From Arthrobacter sp. ZGTC412 (GTDB lineage: Bacteria; Actinomycetota; Actinomycetes; Actinomycetales; Micrococcaceae): a stretch of 64,000 nucleotides of DNA. A program made the position numbers and the translations under genes. The stretch is taken from positions 62,001-126,000 of the forward strand of contig NZ_PJII01000012.1 of assembly GCF_002929215.1 (NCBI RefSeq), in the 5' to 3' direction. This document shows, one piece after another, positions 15,920-24,832 of this stretch. The notes beneath the pieces were generated by a model. The model was not told where the DNA came from. It saw nothing but the letters and a program-made list of their open reading frames with translations, and made no database searches. The stretch's first letter is position 1; each line of letters begins with the position of its first letter.

Positions 15920-18652
15920 TCACCAGGTAACAGTTCCGGCCGCCCCGTCCACGGTGATGCTCTGGCCATCGCGCAGCCGCAGGGTGGCATCGGCAACACC
16001 CACCACAGCGGGGATGCCGTACTCGCGGGCCACCACGGCTCCGTGCGAGACGATGCCGCCCATCTCCATCACCAAAGCACCTGCCGTCAAGAAGAGCGGC
16101 GTCCAGCCGGGATCGGTAGAGGGAGCCACCAGGATTTCACCTGGTTCCAGGTGGGCGCCCACCGGATCCATGATCACCCGGACCTTCCCGGCGGCGGTGC
16201 CTGCTGAAGCAGGCGTCCCCGTCAGGCGGTCGGCGTCGGCCGGTTGGGGCAGGGAGGTGGCCGCCGCCACCATGGCCGCCTCAACATCTGTGCCGTCCGA
16301 GAGCAGAAGGCGCGGAATGCGCCGGCGCCGCAGTTCGACGTCGTACAGCCTGCGGCGGCGGGCGACGATTCCCTTCAGGTCCGCGCCGCGAAGGCCCACG
16401 CGCAGTTCGTCGAAGTCCAGGAAGAACACGTCTCCGGAGGCTTCGATGGTTCCGTTCTTCACCAGTCCGGCGCCTACCTCCGTGAGCTGCCGGTGCATCT
16501 CCGCCAGAACCAGCACGATGCAGAACTTGGGCAGTTCCCGGAGGCCTGCGAGCTGCCGTGTCCGGCGCAGGCACAGCGCCACCAGGCGCCCCCGCAGCCG
16601 GCTTTTTGTTCCGGCACGCTCTACCAGTTCGCTGATCCGGGACTCTGCGTGCCCGGCGGCCCTTGCGAACTGGCGGTCCGGGGCCTGTTCGGGATCCTCC
16701 ACGCGAAGGTAATTTGAGATCATGCCGAGGATGTGGTCCGGCTCCTCGAACCACCGGGGCATCCCCATGTCGATTTCCGCCACGGCCCGGTGGCCGTATT
16801 TTGACAGGAACGCCGCCAGCCCGGATTGGGCGGCGGCGGGCAGCGTGCCTGCCTTGTAGCGGGCAGCCAGCCCGCCGGGCTGCAGTTCACCGAATGCCCG
16901 GCGTGCCTCCGGATCCCTGCCCACGGACACTGCCAGGTGCCACAGCTCCAGGTCCATGATGGTGGTCACGTTGTGGGGAAGTCCGCGCAGCACCGCCTCA
17001 AGTTCACGCGGCTCGGCAATTCCGCGCAACAGCCTGCGTGCCGCGGCCAGCATCAGGTACCCCACCGCTGGTGCCGGCAGCGAGGCCTGGATCAGCCCGT
17101 TGACCGACGTGGCCAGGATGTCCTCGGTGTGCTCGAGCCGCATGGCCGCAGTCGCCGGCAGGGGGAGGGCCAGCCGGGCTGCCAGGCGGTCCTGGTACCG
17201 CAGTGCCCTCCGCAGCTCCCAGTCCGGCCAGAGCAGGGCGCGGACCATACCGGGAATGAGCCCCAGGAAGACGCCCAGGCCCTGGTTGCCTTTCGCGCTT
17301 TTGGACTGCGTCCGCGGAGGGGCGGTGTTGCCCTTGCGGCCGGATTTCCTGCGGGGAGGCCGGGCAACGCTGAACCGCGGATCGTCCAGCAGGGCTGGGA
17401 GGATTGCTGCTGACCGTCCGTCCGCGAGCGGCAGCATCTTGGCCATGATCTCGCGGCCGGACTTGTTGCGGAGGATTGGTGTCAGATCCACGTACATCCG
17501 CAACCCCGGGTTCACACTTTTCCACGGGCCCTTGTTGTTGCCCCTCATGAGGGCCAGCACATGGAGGCCCATCGGCGTGATGGGGCGCGTGAGGCCCTGG
17601 AGCAGCGTGCCGCACAGGTACACGCGGGTGTCCGCGCCTGACGCTGCGCCGGCCGGTCCGTCCGTGCCGGCTTGCCCGCTGAACGGATCCTCCTCCGGCA
17701 GCGGGTACAGGGTGGTGATGGGCCGCGACTGGGTCAGCCAGGCCTTGCCGTCGCCGTCGATCACCCATTCCACGTCCTGCGGCGCGCCGAAGAGCCGCTG
17801 GGCGTCGTCACCCAGGGACGTCAGTTCGCGAAGCTGGGCCTCGGTCAGGCTGGATGCACCGTCCGGCGGCTGCTGCAGGATCCGGCCTGATGCCGTCTCC
17901 ACCATGAAATGGTCCGGGTTCACAGCGCCGGACACCACTACCTGTCCCGGCCCGGCACTTGCATCAATGACTGTCTGGGTCCGGGTGCCGGTCACAGGGT
18001 TGGCGGTGAACAGCACGCCTGCAGCGCCGGCGTCGACCATTTGTTGAACTACGACGGCGAGGCCCACCTCGCGGTGGCTGATCCCGTTCGTGGTGCGGTA
18101 GGCCACCGCCCTGTCCGTCCAGAGGGAGGCCCAGCAGTGCCGGATGGCCTCGACGACGGCGTCGGCTCCCACCACGTCCATGAAGGAGTCCTGCTGCCCT
18201 GCGAAGCTGGCGAAGGGCAGGTCTTCGGCGGTGGCGGAGGACCGTACCGCCACCGGCCCGCTGCCCATCGCGGCGTAGGTATCGCGGACGGCGGCCTCGA
18301 CGTCGGGCGGCACCGGCGCTGCCAACATAGCCTCACGTGCTCGCCGCGCGAGGTTGTTTCGTTCGTCGTCCGGAAGTCCGCGGCCGCCGTCGGACTCTTC
18401 CTTCCCATGAATCCCGACGCCGTCCAGGCGGGCGGCGATGACGTCCATTTCGGTGGGTACGGCCTTCCAGTAGCCGGCCGTGGTCAGGCAGAAACCCGGC
18501 GGAACCGGAAACTCACCAGTGATAAGTCGGCCGAGGTTAATGGCTTTGCCGCCTACTGTGGCCAGCGACGCTGATGCCAGCCGGCTGAGATCAACAACCA
18601 GGCCCGTACCGTCGCCGTGCCGCTCCGGAGCGGGACTTACAGAAGTCATCAC
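15920..18652 (-). CDS. PEP synthase-like phosphotransferase, rifampin-phosphotransferase type
   Basis: This is a 910-residue protein with the three-part layout of rifampin phosphotransferase and PEP synthase. Residues ~20-320 are the PPDK-type ATP-binding domain (VGGKAINLGRLI, AVRSSATAEDLPFASFAGQQ). Residues ~340-770 are a long helical middle domain (YGHRAVAEIDMGMPRW) where Rph binds rifamycin. Residues ~810-905 are the phosphohistidine swivel domain with the His in GGIVSHGAVVAREYGIPAVV. The middle domain and the length (Rph enzymes are near 860-900 residues) favour Rph over true PEP synthase. The drug substrate is unproven. It ends an operon with a small ABM-like gene 6 bases upstream. Confidence 0.75.
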   Translation of the reverse strand: MMTSVSPAPERHGDGTGLVVDLSRLASASLATVGGKAINLGRLITGEFPVPPGFCLTTAGYWKAVPTEMDVIAARLDGVGIHGKEESDGGRGLPDDERNNLARRAREAMLAAPVPPDVEAAVRDTYAAMGSGPVAVRSSATAEDLPFASFAGQQDSFMDVVGADAVVEAIRHCWASLWTDRAVAYRTTNGISHREVGLAVVVQQMVDAGAAGVLFTANPVTGTRTQTVIDASAGPGQVVVSGAVNPDHFMVETASGRILQQPPDGASSLTEAQLRELTSLGDDAQRLFGAPQDVEWVIDGDGKAWLTQSRPITTLYPLPEEDPFSGQAGTDGPAGAASGADTRVYLCGTLLQGLTRPITPMGLHVLALMRGNNKGPWKSVNPGLRMYVDLTPILRNKSGREIMAKMLPLADGRSAAILPALLDDPRFSVARPPRRKSGRKGNTAPPRTQSKSAKGNQGLGVFLGLIPGMVRALLWPDWELRRALRYQDRLAARLALPLPATAAMRLEHTEDILATSVNGLIQASLPAPAVGYLMLAAARRLLRGIAEPRELEAVLRGLPHNVTTIMDLELWHLAVSVGRDPEARRAFGELQPGGLAARYKAGTLPAAAQSGLAAFLSKYGHRAVAEIDMGMPRWFEEPDHILGMISNYLRVEDPEQAPDRQFARAAGHAESRISELVERAGTKSRLRGRLVALCLRRTRQLAGLRELPKFCIVLVLAEMHRQLTEVGAGLVKNGTIEASGDVFFLDFDELRVGLRGADLKGIVARRRRLYDVELRRRRIPRLLLSDGTDVEAAMVAAATSLPQPADADRLTGTPASAGTAAGKVRVIMDPVGAHLEPGEILVAPSTDPGWTPLFLTAGALVMEMGGIVSHGAVVAREYGIPAVVGVADATLRLRDGQSITVDGAAGTVTW

Positions 18653-18658
18653 CCGCTC

Positions 18659-18976
18659 CTAGCCGTTGTCCGGACCTTCCCCGTTGTCCTCCCACATGAC
18701 ATCCAGATTGCGGAAAATCACGGGTCCGTCGCACAGTGCCGCCATCTTGGCAGCGAACTCCGACGTTTCCGGCCGGCCGGAATTCTCCATGGCCGAGTCA
18801 AAGGAATCGAACTCGGCAATGGTGAAGTAGGTCCCCGGGTGGTCCTTGTCGGCAGTGGCAACAATGCGGCGGAACGTGGGCGCGGTACTTCCCTCGGTTC
18901 TTGAGGGACGGCCCAGCTCTTCGATCTCCTTGATGCGGGAGGTCCTGAACTCGATGATCTGCACAAACCCGGCCAT
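18659..18976 (-). CDS. Small ABM-like (dimeric alpha-beta barrel) protein
   Basis: This is a 105-residue protein with the pattern of antibiotic-biosynthesis-monooxygenase/dimeric alpha-beta barrel proteins: an N-terminal strand MAGFVQIIEFRTSRIKEIEE, the central ATADKDHPGTYFTIAEFDSF and the helix SAMENSGRPETSEFAAKMAA. Function is unknown; members range from monooxygenases to stress proteins. It ends 6 bases before the phosphotransferase-like start and should be co-transcribed with it, which hints at a shared role in handling a xenobiotic. The start at 18976 follows GGAGCC. Confidence 0.7.
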   Translation of the reverse strand: MAGFVQIIEFRTSRIKEIEELGRPSRTEGSTAPTFRRIVATADKDHPGTYFTIAEFDSFDSAMENSGRPETSEFAAKMAALCDGPVIFRNLDVMWEDNGEGPDNG

Positions 18977-19145
18977 GATGGCTCCTCGACGGCGGTGAAC
19001 ACTGATGCGGATCAGGGTAGTCCGTGCGTCAGGCGGTGCAAAGGGGAGAAGTGCCCTACTTTGGCGGCTGCGTAGCTGCCGCCTGGCGGGAGCTACTGGT
19101 GGCCAAACCCCTCCCCGGCCGGGAATCGAGGACTACAGTGGATGC

Positions 19146-20183
19146 ATGGCTCCCAGCCGCAATCCGCTCGATGACCTGCGCGAAACCATCGGCCATTTGG
19201 CCGATCAGCTCAAGCTGCCCGGCGGTTCGGAGCGGGTCGACGACCTGGTGGGCGATCTTATCGGTGCGAGGCCCGGGCCGGCCCGGCCACTGTCCGAGTT
19301 GCAGGCCGAGCTTGACGCGCTGGTGGGACTGGAGACCGTGAAGGAACAGGTGCGGGCCCTCGTTGCACTGCTCCAGGTCCAGGCCCGCCGTAAGGCGCAC
19401 GGCCTGCCGGAGGTGGCCACATCACAGCATCTGGTGTTCCTCGGGAATCCGGGCACGGGCAAGACCACCGTGGCGCGGCTCCTGGCCGAGATGTACCGCG
19501 CGGTGGGTCTGCTGCAGAAAGGCCACCTGGTCGAAGTGGACCGTTCGGGCCTGGTGGGGCAGTACGTCGGCGCGACCGCCATTAAGACGGACCGGGTGAT
19601 CCGGCGTGCGCTGGACGGCGTCCTGTTCATCGACGAGGCCTATGCGCTGGCCCCGGAGGACGGCCGGATGGACTTCGGCCCCGAGGCGATCGAGGTCCTG
19701 CTCAAGCGGATGGAGGACCACCGCCACCGCCTGGTGGTGATTGTGGCCGGGTACCCGCGGCTGATGGAGGCCTTCTTGCTCTCGAACCCCGGACTGCGCT
19801 CCCGGTTCGCCCGCGAGATCACGTTCCCCGACTACTCCGTCGACGCACTCCAGACGATCTTCCACCAGATGCTGGCCCAGCACGAGTACACGCTGGAGCC
19901 GGATGCGGACCAGGTGCTGCGCCGCATCTTCACCGGGCTCCACGCGGGCGAGGACTCCGGCAACGCACGATTCGCCCGCACGCTGTTCGAGCAGGCGCTC
20001 AACCGCCAGGCGCTGCGGCTGTCGCTCGACGAGGAACAAAGTCTCGACGCGCTCGATCGTGAGGCCGTCATGACGCTCACCGCGGACGACATCGTCGAGG
20101 CCGCGCTGGCCTTGGGTGAGGAGCCGGAGCCGGAACCAACGCCCGAGCCGGAGCGGTCACGCTGGTGGCGCTGGCTGGTCTGA
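19146..20183 (+). CDS. CbbX/SpoVK-like AAA+ ATPase
   Basis: This is a 345-residue AAA+ ATPase. The core has Walker A in [15 protein letters not shown], Walker B in [13 protein letters not shown] and a sensor region [15 protein letters not shown], followed by the arginine finger segment [17 protein letters not shown]. This is the CbbX/SpoVK/EccA-type architecture, whose members remodel protein partners. I chose the ATG at 19146, giving [11 protein letters not shown]; the longer frame from 19005 adds a stretch with poor codon use. Neither rubisco nor ESX genes are nearby, so the client is unknown. The C-terminus is an acidic [11 protein letters not shown] linker followed by a Trp-rich end (RWWRWLV). 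Confidence 0.82.
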   Translation: MAPSRNPLDDLRETIGHLADQLKLPGGSERVDDLVGDLIGARPGPARPLSELQAELDALVGLETVKEQVRALVALLQVQARRKAHGLPEVATSQHLVFLGNPGTGKTTVARLLAEMYRAVGLLQKGHLVEVDRSGLVGQYVGATAIKTDRVIRRALDGVLFIDEAYALAPEDGRMDFGPEAIEVLLKRMEDHRHRLVVIVAGYPRLMEAFLLSNPGLRSRFAREITFPDYSVDALQTIFHQMLAQHEYTLEPDADQVLRRIFTGLHAGEDSGNARFARTLFEQALNRQALRLSLDEEQSLDALDREAVMTLTADDIVEAALALGEEPEPEPTPEPERSRWWRWLV

Positions 20184-20387
20184 CCGGATCTGCGGCGGCT
20201 GCAGCACCCCTGTATCCTGACGATAGGTTCAGGGGCTCCGACGCCAACGATCAAGACGCTCGGCTCGCTGCCGAATGACGGTCTGGAAATCTTAGGCTGT
20301 AGCCTTGGACCGCGTGGAATCGCCGCTGCAACTGTCAGTCTCCGATCCGCCCCCGGACTCTTGGAATGGATCTTTATCAGTACCGAC

Positions 20388-21563
20388 ATGCCAGCTCCCG
20401 AAGGAACTCCGACGCCGGGCCCTAAGCCCCCGCGCACAGCTGCGGTGGATGAGAACGCCCTCGTGTCCTGGGTCGAGGCTGGTGTCAGCAGGACCGCGCG
20501 ATGGCGTTCGGCGAACGGCAGGCCGGCGCCGGCGCGCGTCGAAGTGGTCGATGACTCCCTCACGGCTGATGATGCGAACCGGATGGCGTCACAGGGGATC
20601 GCGATGCTCTGGCACGGTGACTTCCACAACGCACGGCAGATCCTTAATGCCCTGGACCGGCGGATAGGCGCCGGAAAGAAGATCGCAGGAACTCCGGCCG
20701 AAAAGTTCTACCGGCATCGCCAGTCCCGCTCGCATCGTGCACGCATTCTCGGCCTGCTGCTGATTCCTCTTGATCCGGGACCGGTGGTGCCGCTGCGCCG
20801 CGCACCGGATATCCGGGAGGCCGCCGCTGAAGCGTACGGTGATATCGGCGAACCTTCCGTTGTGTCCCTGCATGAGCTTGTGGGGGCAATTGGCGCCCAC
20901 GAGTGGCGTCGGAATGGCGTCTACGTCGATGCCCTGCAGGGCCGCATCCACCCGCACTATGGCACGTTCTTCCCCACCCGCAGTGAGTATGTAGATCTCG
21001 TGGCCGCCGCTGCGCTGCCCTCGGACACGCTGGCGTTCGACGTCGGAACCGGCACCGGGGTGCTCGCTGCCGTCCTCGCGCGCCGTGGCGTCCACCGCGT
21101 GGTGGCGACGGACAACGAACCGCGCGCCATCGCCTGCGCCGGCGAGAACTTCCGGAACCTCGGTGTCCAGGACCGTGCCGAGGCCGTCCTGACCGACATG
21201 TTCCCGCCCGGACGGGCGCCCCTCGTCGTGTGCAACCCGCCCTGGATTCCGACCACGCCGCATTCCACCCTGGACAGCGCCGTCTACGACCCCGGGAGCA
21301 GGATGCTGTTCCGCTTCCTGAACGAACTCCCCGACCATCTTGAGCCGGGCGGTGAGGGCTGGCTTGTCCTCTCTGACCTGGCCGAGCACCTTGGCCTGCG
21401 GTCGCGTGACGATCTGCTGACCGCCATCAAGGCGGCTGGGCTGAAGGCGCGGGAACGGCTCGACACCAAGCCAACCCACCCGAAGGCATCCGACCGCGAC
21501 GACCCTCTATTCGAGGCGCGCGCGGCCGAAGTCACGTCCCTGTGGCGGCTTGTTCGCCAATAG
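20388..21563 (+). CDS. Class I SAM-dependent methyltransferase (NPPW type)
   Basis: This is a methyltransferase of 391 residues. The C-terminal half has the SAM-binding strand LAFDVGTGTGVLAAVLARRG, an acidic ATDNEPRAI strand and the NPPW motif in LVVCNPPWIPTTP, which is typical of enzymes methylating amide or amino nitrogen (PrmA, HemK, RsmC, RlmG types). The N-terminal ~150 residues look like a substrate-recognition domain containing a basic patch (KFYRHRQSRSHRARI). The start at 20388 (MPAPEG) is preferred over 20361. Which protein, RNA or DNA it methylates is unknown. It stands alone after the AAA ATPase gene. Confidence 0.75.
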   Translation: MPAPEGTPTPGPKPPRTAAVDENALVSWVEAGVSRTARWRSANGRPAPARVEVVDDSLTADDANRMASQGIAMLWHGDFHNARQILNALDRRIGAGKKIAGTPAEKFYRHRQSRSHRARILGLLLIPLDPGPVVPLRRAPDIREAAAEAYGDIGEPSVVSLHELVGAIGAHEWRRNGVYVDALQGRIHPHYGTFFPTRSEYVDLVAAAALPSDTLAFDVGTGTGVLAAVLARRGVHRVVATDNEPRAIACAGENFRNLGVQDRAEAVLTDMFPPGRAPLVVCNPPWIPTTPHSTLDSAVYDPGSRMLFRFLNELPDHLEPGGEGWLVLSDLAEHLGLRSRDDLLTAIKAAGLKARERLDTKPTHPKASDRDDPLFEARAAEVTSLWRLVRQ

Positions 21564-21644
21564 TCACATGCTTCCACGTCGAGAATCACGACGTCGGCTC
21601 GCGGGTTTGGGTGCCGACCGCCGCGCTGCCCAGGGCGCACCTCG

Positions 21645-21704
21645 GGCGCCGGATTTCACGCTGCAGGCCCTGCGGTGCTGATCTCCTACCTCGTGGCCGG
21701 CACC
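21645..21704 (+). pseudogene. Fragment of an APC amino-acid permease gene
   Basis: Only about 20 codons are readable, giving GAG-FHAAGPAVLISYLVAGT. This matches the first-helix region of the intact permease at 14.4 kb (AAGPAVLVSYLVAGT). Upstream, GLGADRRAAQG may be an out-of-frame continuation of the usual GLGSAIGAG motif. The rest of the gene is absent. No other gene is visible in the ~380 bases between the methyltransferase and the HTH gene. Confidence 0.65.
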
Positions 21705-21940
21705 CCGCAAGTGCACCGTCCATCGGTATTTAGCTCGTCGTAAGGGGGTCGGCTCTGGCTCTGCCAGCAACTAAGCCAGCATCTTCCCCGCGGAAGGCCT
21801 GCTTGGATTGCCGGAAGGCCTCAATGCGCTGCATCCAATGTCATTTGCGAAACCTGTAATGCTTGGGACAACTTGGACAACAGGCCCTTACTAAGTGTCA
21901 AAGAGGCCGCATAATTGACATCGAGACAGGCGGTTAGGAG

Positions 21941-22231
21941 TTGCAGAGCCAGGGTCACCAATCCCGCTTCCTAACGATCAAGCAGGTGGCCGAGGAGTTG
22001 AACGTCGGCCTGCCCTTGGTACGGACGCTGCTGAAAAAATTTCGAGCTAAAGGGGGTACGAATAGGTGGCCGCGGAATGTGGCGCTTAGCTTCAAAGACC
22101 TTGTGGACTACATCGAGCAGGCCTATCGGGTTACTGCTGAAGACATAGCTGCCGGTGTAGTGGCTGACGAAGAGCTCGCACGGTTTTGGGGGCAGAGCGC
22201 GGTCACTCTAAAAAGCACCAAGCCTATATAG
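21941..22231 (+). CDS. HTH (excisionase/BldC-like) protein with a garbled centre from two frameshifts
   Basis: This is a 96-residue DNA-binding protein. The N-terminus RFLTIKQVAEELNVGLPLVR is a MerR/excisionase-type HTH widespread in actinobacteria. The end DLVDYIEQAYRVTAEDIAAG also fits that family, but residues ~32-51 do not. Reading the +1 frame across 22038-22091 gives NFELKGVRIGGRGMWRLAS, which is the expected family sequence. One base has therefore been gained near the A6 tract at 22034-22039 and one lost near 22086-22093. The hybrid frame remains open. The TTG at 21941 is immediately after GGAG, which is too close for a good start, so the start is uncertain. Function is probably damaged. 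Confidence 0.6.
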   Translation: MQSQGHQSRFLTIKQVAEELNVGLPLVRTLLKKFRAKGGTNRWPRNVALSFKDLVDYIEQAYRVTAEDIAAGVVADEELARFWGQSAVTLKSTKPI

Positions 22232-22295
22232 CCAGGGATACGGCTTAAACGCAAAGCCCTATTGTCCGCATAACATGTGCCGGTATGCTTTTTGT

Positions 22296-22922
22296 ATGAG
22301 TTCCGGCGAAGCGTCGCCCGGTTCCGAGGCGTCAAAATCCGTGAAGCCCGCAAGGGCCAGCAGCCCGGCAATTTGGGGCTTGGCAGGTGTTTTGACCGGG
22401 AGCCTGGTTAGCGGAGCTTTCTCAGTCATGGCTGCTCAGAAAGCTTATGATGCCGCTGAAAATACGGCCGCCCGACAGCACGAGTCAAACGAGCGGACGA
22501 TTGATGAAACACGCCGACGTGGCCGGGAAGAATTCATCAGAGCTCAACGCGTGGCTGCCTTCAGCCAGTTCCTCACTCTCTCCCAGAATGTGGAAGGCGA
22601 CATGATCAATGTTGTAAATTCGATGGCGGCAGGTGCACCGCAGGGAGTAACCAGCAGCCAATTTGCAGCTGCGGATGCCAGCTACAGGAACTTTGTAAGC
22701 TCTGCCTGGGGCGTGGAGTTCTATTCAACCGACGAAGTCCAGGCCATCGCGCACCAGATGAATCTTGAACTTGAAGAAAGGTTCGAGTTGTTGCGCACCT
22801 ACAGTGGCACTGCACCAGAAGAGTTTGCGGCCCTTAAAGACCGTGTAGGAGGTCGCCATGCGAAAATGGCGGACTTCCGGGAGAAGTTCACGACTGCCGT
22901 CAGAGCCATGATCTCCTCCTAA
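22296..22922 (+). CDS. Hypothetical protein with one N-terminal membrane segment
   Basis: This is a 208-residue protein that I do not recognise. A short polar N-terminus is followed by one hydrophobic segment (IWGLAGVLTGSLVSGAFSVM, residues ~27-46). Next comes a long charged, probably coiled-coil helix rich in Arg and Glu (ESNERTIDETRRRGREEFIR), then a mostly helical C-terminal part. This resembles small membrane-anchored proteins seen near mobile or defence genes, but no function can be assigned. The ATG at 22296 is preferred over 22275. GC content is lower than in the metabolic genes around it, suggesting acquisition with the neighbouring HTH gene. Confidence 0.55.
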   Translation: MSSGEASPGSEASKSVKPARASSPAIWGLAGVLTGSLVSGAFSVMAAQKAYDAAENTAARQHESNERTIDETRRRGREEFIRAQRVAAFSQFLTLSQNVEGDMINVVNSMAAGAPQGVTSSQFAAADASYRNFVSSAWGVEFYSTDEVQAIAHQMNLELEERFELLRTYSGTAPEEFAALKDRVGGRHAKMADFREKFTTAVRAMISS

Positions 22923-23099
22923 GACCCTCATGGACAGCATCACGCAGCGAAAAGTCATAAGTGAAACACCTAAACGGAACAAACTGACTATTAGTGTCGT
23001 CGACAGGATTTAGCGCCTCTGAGACAGCACCCCGGAGTTAGCTGGCTTGGGGGCGGCAGCAGGCGAGCAGCCGAGGTAGATTCAACCAGTCCTTGCGAC

Positions 23100-23849
23100 T
23101 TAGACCTCGCCCTGCGCCAGCCCCATAAACATCGTCCGGTGCAGAATGTCCACGTGCTTTCGCGAAACCTCTACCGCTGCCTCGACGTTACGAGCACGCA
23201 TAGCGGCAACGAGGGCGATGTGGTCCTGGTTGGATTTGTGCAGCTTCTCGATGGGGTAGGGGATGAAGTAGTCGTACAGCTCGGCGAGCGTCTCGTGATA
23301 CACCTCGACGGCGGAGTCCAGGCACGACGCCGTACCCACCAGCTGATGGAACCGCTCGTCTGCCTGGTGGTAGACGGACCAGTCCGTGGCCGCACCCATC
23401 TCACGCGTCAGCCGCTCCAGCTCATCCAACTGCTCAGCAGTGGCATTGACTGCCGCGTAGTGCGTCACCGCGCACTCGAACAACAGCCTTCGGTCCACGA
23501 GCCGGTTCACTGCCTGGGACTCGGCCGGGGAAGCCGAAAGCGACGCCAGAACATCCGAAGGCGGTGAATCCGCCACAAACGTTCCGCCGGCCCGGCCGCG
23601 GCGCCGCACCACCACGCCCTGCTCCGCCAAACTGGCCAGCGCACGGCGGGCCGTGATCGGGCTGACCGAAAGGCCCAGGGCAACGTCCTCCTGGTCCGGC
23701 AGCCGCTCACCCGGCTTCAGCAGCCCCAGGGAAATGGCCATCCCGATCCTCATTCGGACTGCGTCCATGGCACTGCGGCGCTCCATCCCGGTGATCCTGC
23801 CAGCGGCGAGGCGCGGGGGCTCATCGGTGTCCTCCAGCTGACGGGTCAT
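23100..23849 (-). CDS. GntR-family regulator, FCD (FadR) subgroup
   Basis: This is a 249-residue repressor-type regulator. Residues ~12-90 form the winged helix (MAISLGLLKPGERLPDQEDV, then SPITARRALASLAEQGVVVR), and the C-terminal part is an all-helical FCD ligand domain with the metal- and acid-binding style ADERFHQLVGTASC segment. FCD regulators sense small carboxylates. It is divergent from a nitrilase-permease-nitrilase operon and almost certainly controls it, through the inverted repeat in the gap at 23893-23905. An alternative start at 23870 adds seven residues. Confidence 0.85.
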   Translation of the reverse strand: MTRQLEDTDEPPRLAAGRITGMERRSAMDAVRMRIGMAISLGLLKPGERLPDQEDVALGLSVSPITARRALASLAEQGVVVRRRGRAGGTFVADSPPSDVLASLSASPAESQAVNRLVDRRLLFECAVTHYAAVNATAEQLDELERLTREMGAATDWSVYHQADERFHQLVGTASCLDSAVEVYHETLAELYDYFIPYPIEKLHKSNQDHIALVAAMRARNVEAAVEVSRKHVDILHRTMFMGLAQGEV

Positions 23850-23892
23850 GTCCGCTACTTTACGGCCCATCGCCGCCCCCTTCCCATAAATG

Positions 23893-23905
23893 GATCATTC
23901 TGATC
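23893..23905. promoter_or_regulatory. Candidate GntR operator and promoter
   Basis: The inverted repeat GATCA-TTC-TGATC is immediately followed by TAATAT, a possible -10 box. A further GGATCA half-site lies at 23917. It sits between the divergent regulator and nitrilase genes, 40 bases before the nitrilase start. Confidence 0.5.
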
Positions 23906-23944
23906 TAATATAACCCGGATCACACCCCACAGCGGAGAAAAACC

Positions 23945-24823
23945 ATGCCACGCATCCTTCCCCTTATCGCGGCCCAAGCAAGGCCCCGGCTCATCGGCGA
24001 ACCCGTCTCGGCCTTCGCCGACGAGGTCAAAGAAGCCCTCGAAGCCCAGCCGCACACCAAGTTGGTGGTCTTCCCCGAGCTGCACCTGTTCGGTGACGAA
24101 GACCCGGACCTGCAAAGAACCGAAATGCTCCAGGCAAGCGCCGAACCGCTGGACGGCCCACGGGTCAAAGAACTCAAACAGCTCGCAAAAGACCTCAACA
24201 TCTGGCTGGTCCCCGGCAGCGTCTGCGAACGCGGCCCGGAAGGCCAGCTGTTTAACACGCAGCTGGTTCTGTCCCCGGAAGGGGAGCTCGCAGGCTATTA
24301 CCGGAAGATCTTTCCCTGGCGCCCGTTCGAGCCCTACGATCCCGGCGACCGGTTCACCACTGTGGACCTGCCCGGCATCGGCAGGCTGGGACTGAACATC
24401 TGCTACGACGCCTGGTACCCGGAGGTGTCCCGCCAGCTCGCCTGGATGGGCGCCGACGTGATCCTCAACGTCGTCAAAACCACCACCCCGGACCGCAATC
24501 AGGAACTGATCCTCGCCAAGGCCAACGCCATCGTCAACCAGGTGTTTATGGTCAGCGTCAACTGCGCGGGCCCCACCGGTCAGGGCAAGAGCATAATCGT
24601 GGACCCGGAGGGCAACACCCTCGCCGAAGCACAAGACGACCAGCCACAGCTGCTCACCGCGGAACTGGACCTTGCCGCCGTCGACCGCGTCCGCACGCAC
24701 GGCACGGAGAACCTCAACCGCCCCTGGTCGCAGTTCCGCGAGGGGGAGCCCGCCGTCGAACTTTCCGTCTACCAAGGCCGGATCAACCCGGCCACCTGGA
24801 CACCGCCGTCCTACAAGCCGTAA
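23945..24823 (+). CDS. Nitrilase-superfamily carbon-nitrogen hydrolase, first copy
   Basis: This is a 292-residue amidase or nitrilase. The Glu-Lys-Cys triad is in LVVFPELHLFG, GYYRKIFPWRPFEP and LNICYDAWYPEVSRQ; the second Glu is expected near the lysine loop. Length and motifs are normal, and the ATG follows GCGGAGAAAAACC. The next gene, an APC permease, starts 9 bases later, and a second nitrilase-family enzyme follows that. This is an uptake-and-hydrolysis operon, probably for an amide, carbamoyl amino acid or nitrile used as nitrogen source. The substrate is not known. Control is probably by the divergent GntR protein. Confidence 0.85.
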   Translation: MPRILPLIAAQARPRLIGEPVSAFADEVKEALEAQPHTKLVVFPELHLFGDEDPDLQRTEMLQASAEPLDGPRVKELKQLAKDLNIWLVPGSVCERGPEGQLFNTQLVLSPEGELAGYYRKIFPWRPFEPYDPGDRFTTVDLPGIGRLGLNICYDAWYPEVSRQLAWMGADVILNVVKTTTPDRNQELILAKANAIVNQVFMVSVNCAGPTGQGKSIIVDPEGNTLAEAQDDQPQLLTAELDLAAVDRVRTHGTENLNRPWSQFREGEPAVELSVYQGRINPATWTPPSYKP

Positions 24824-24832
24824 GGAAACACC

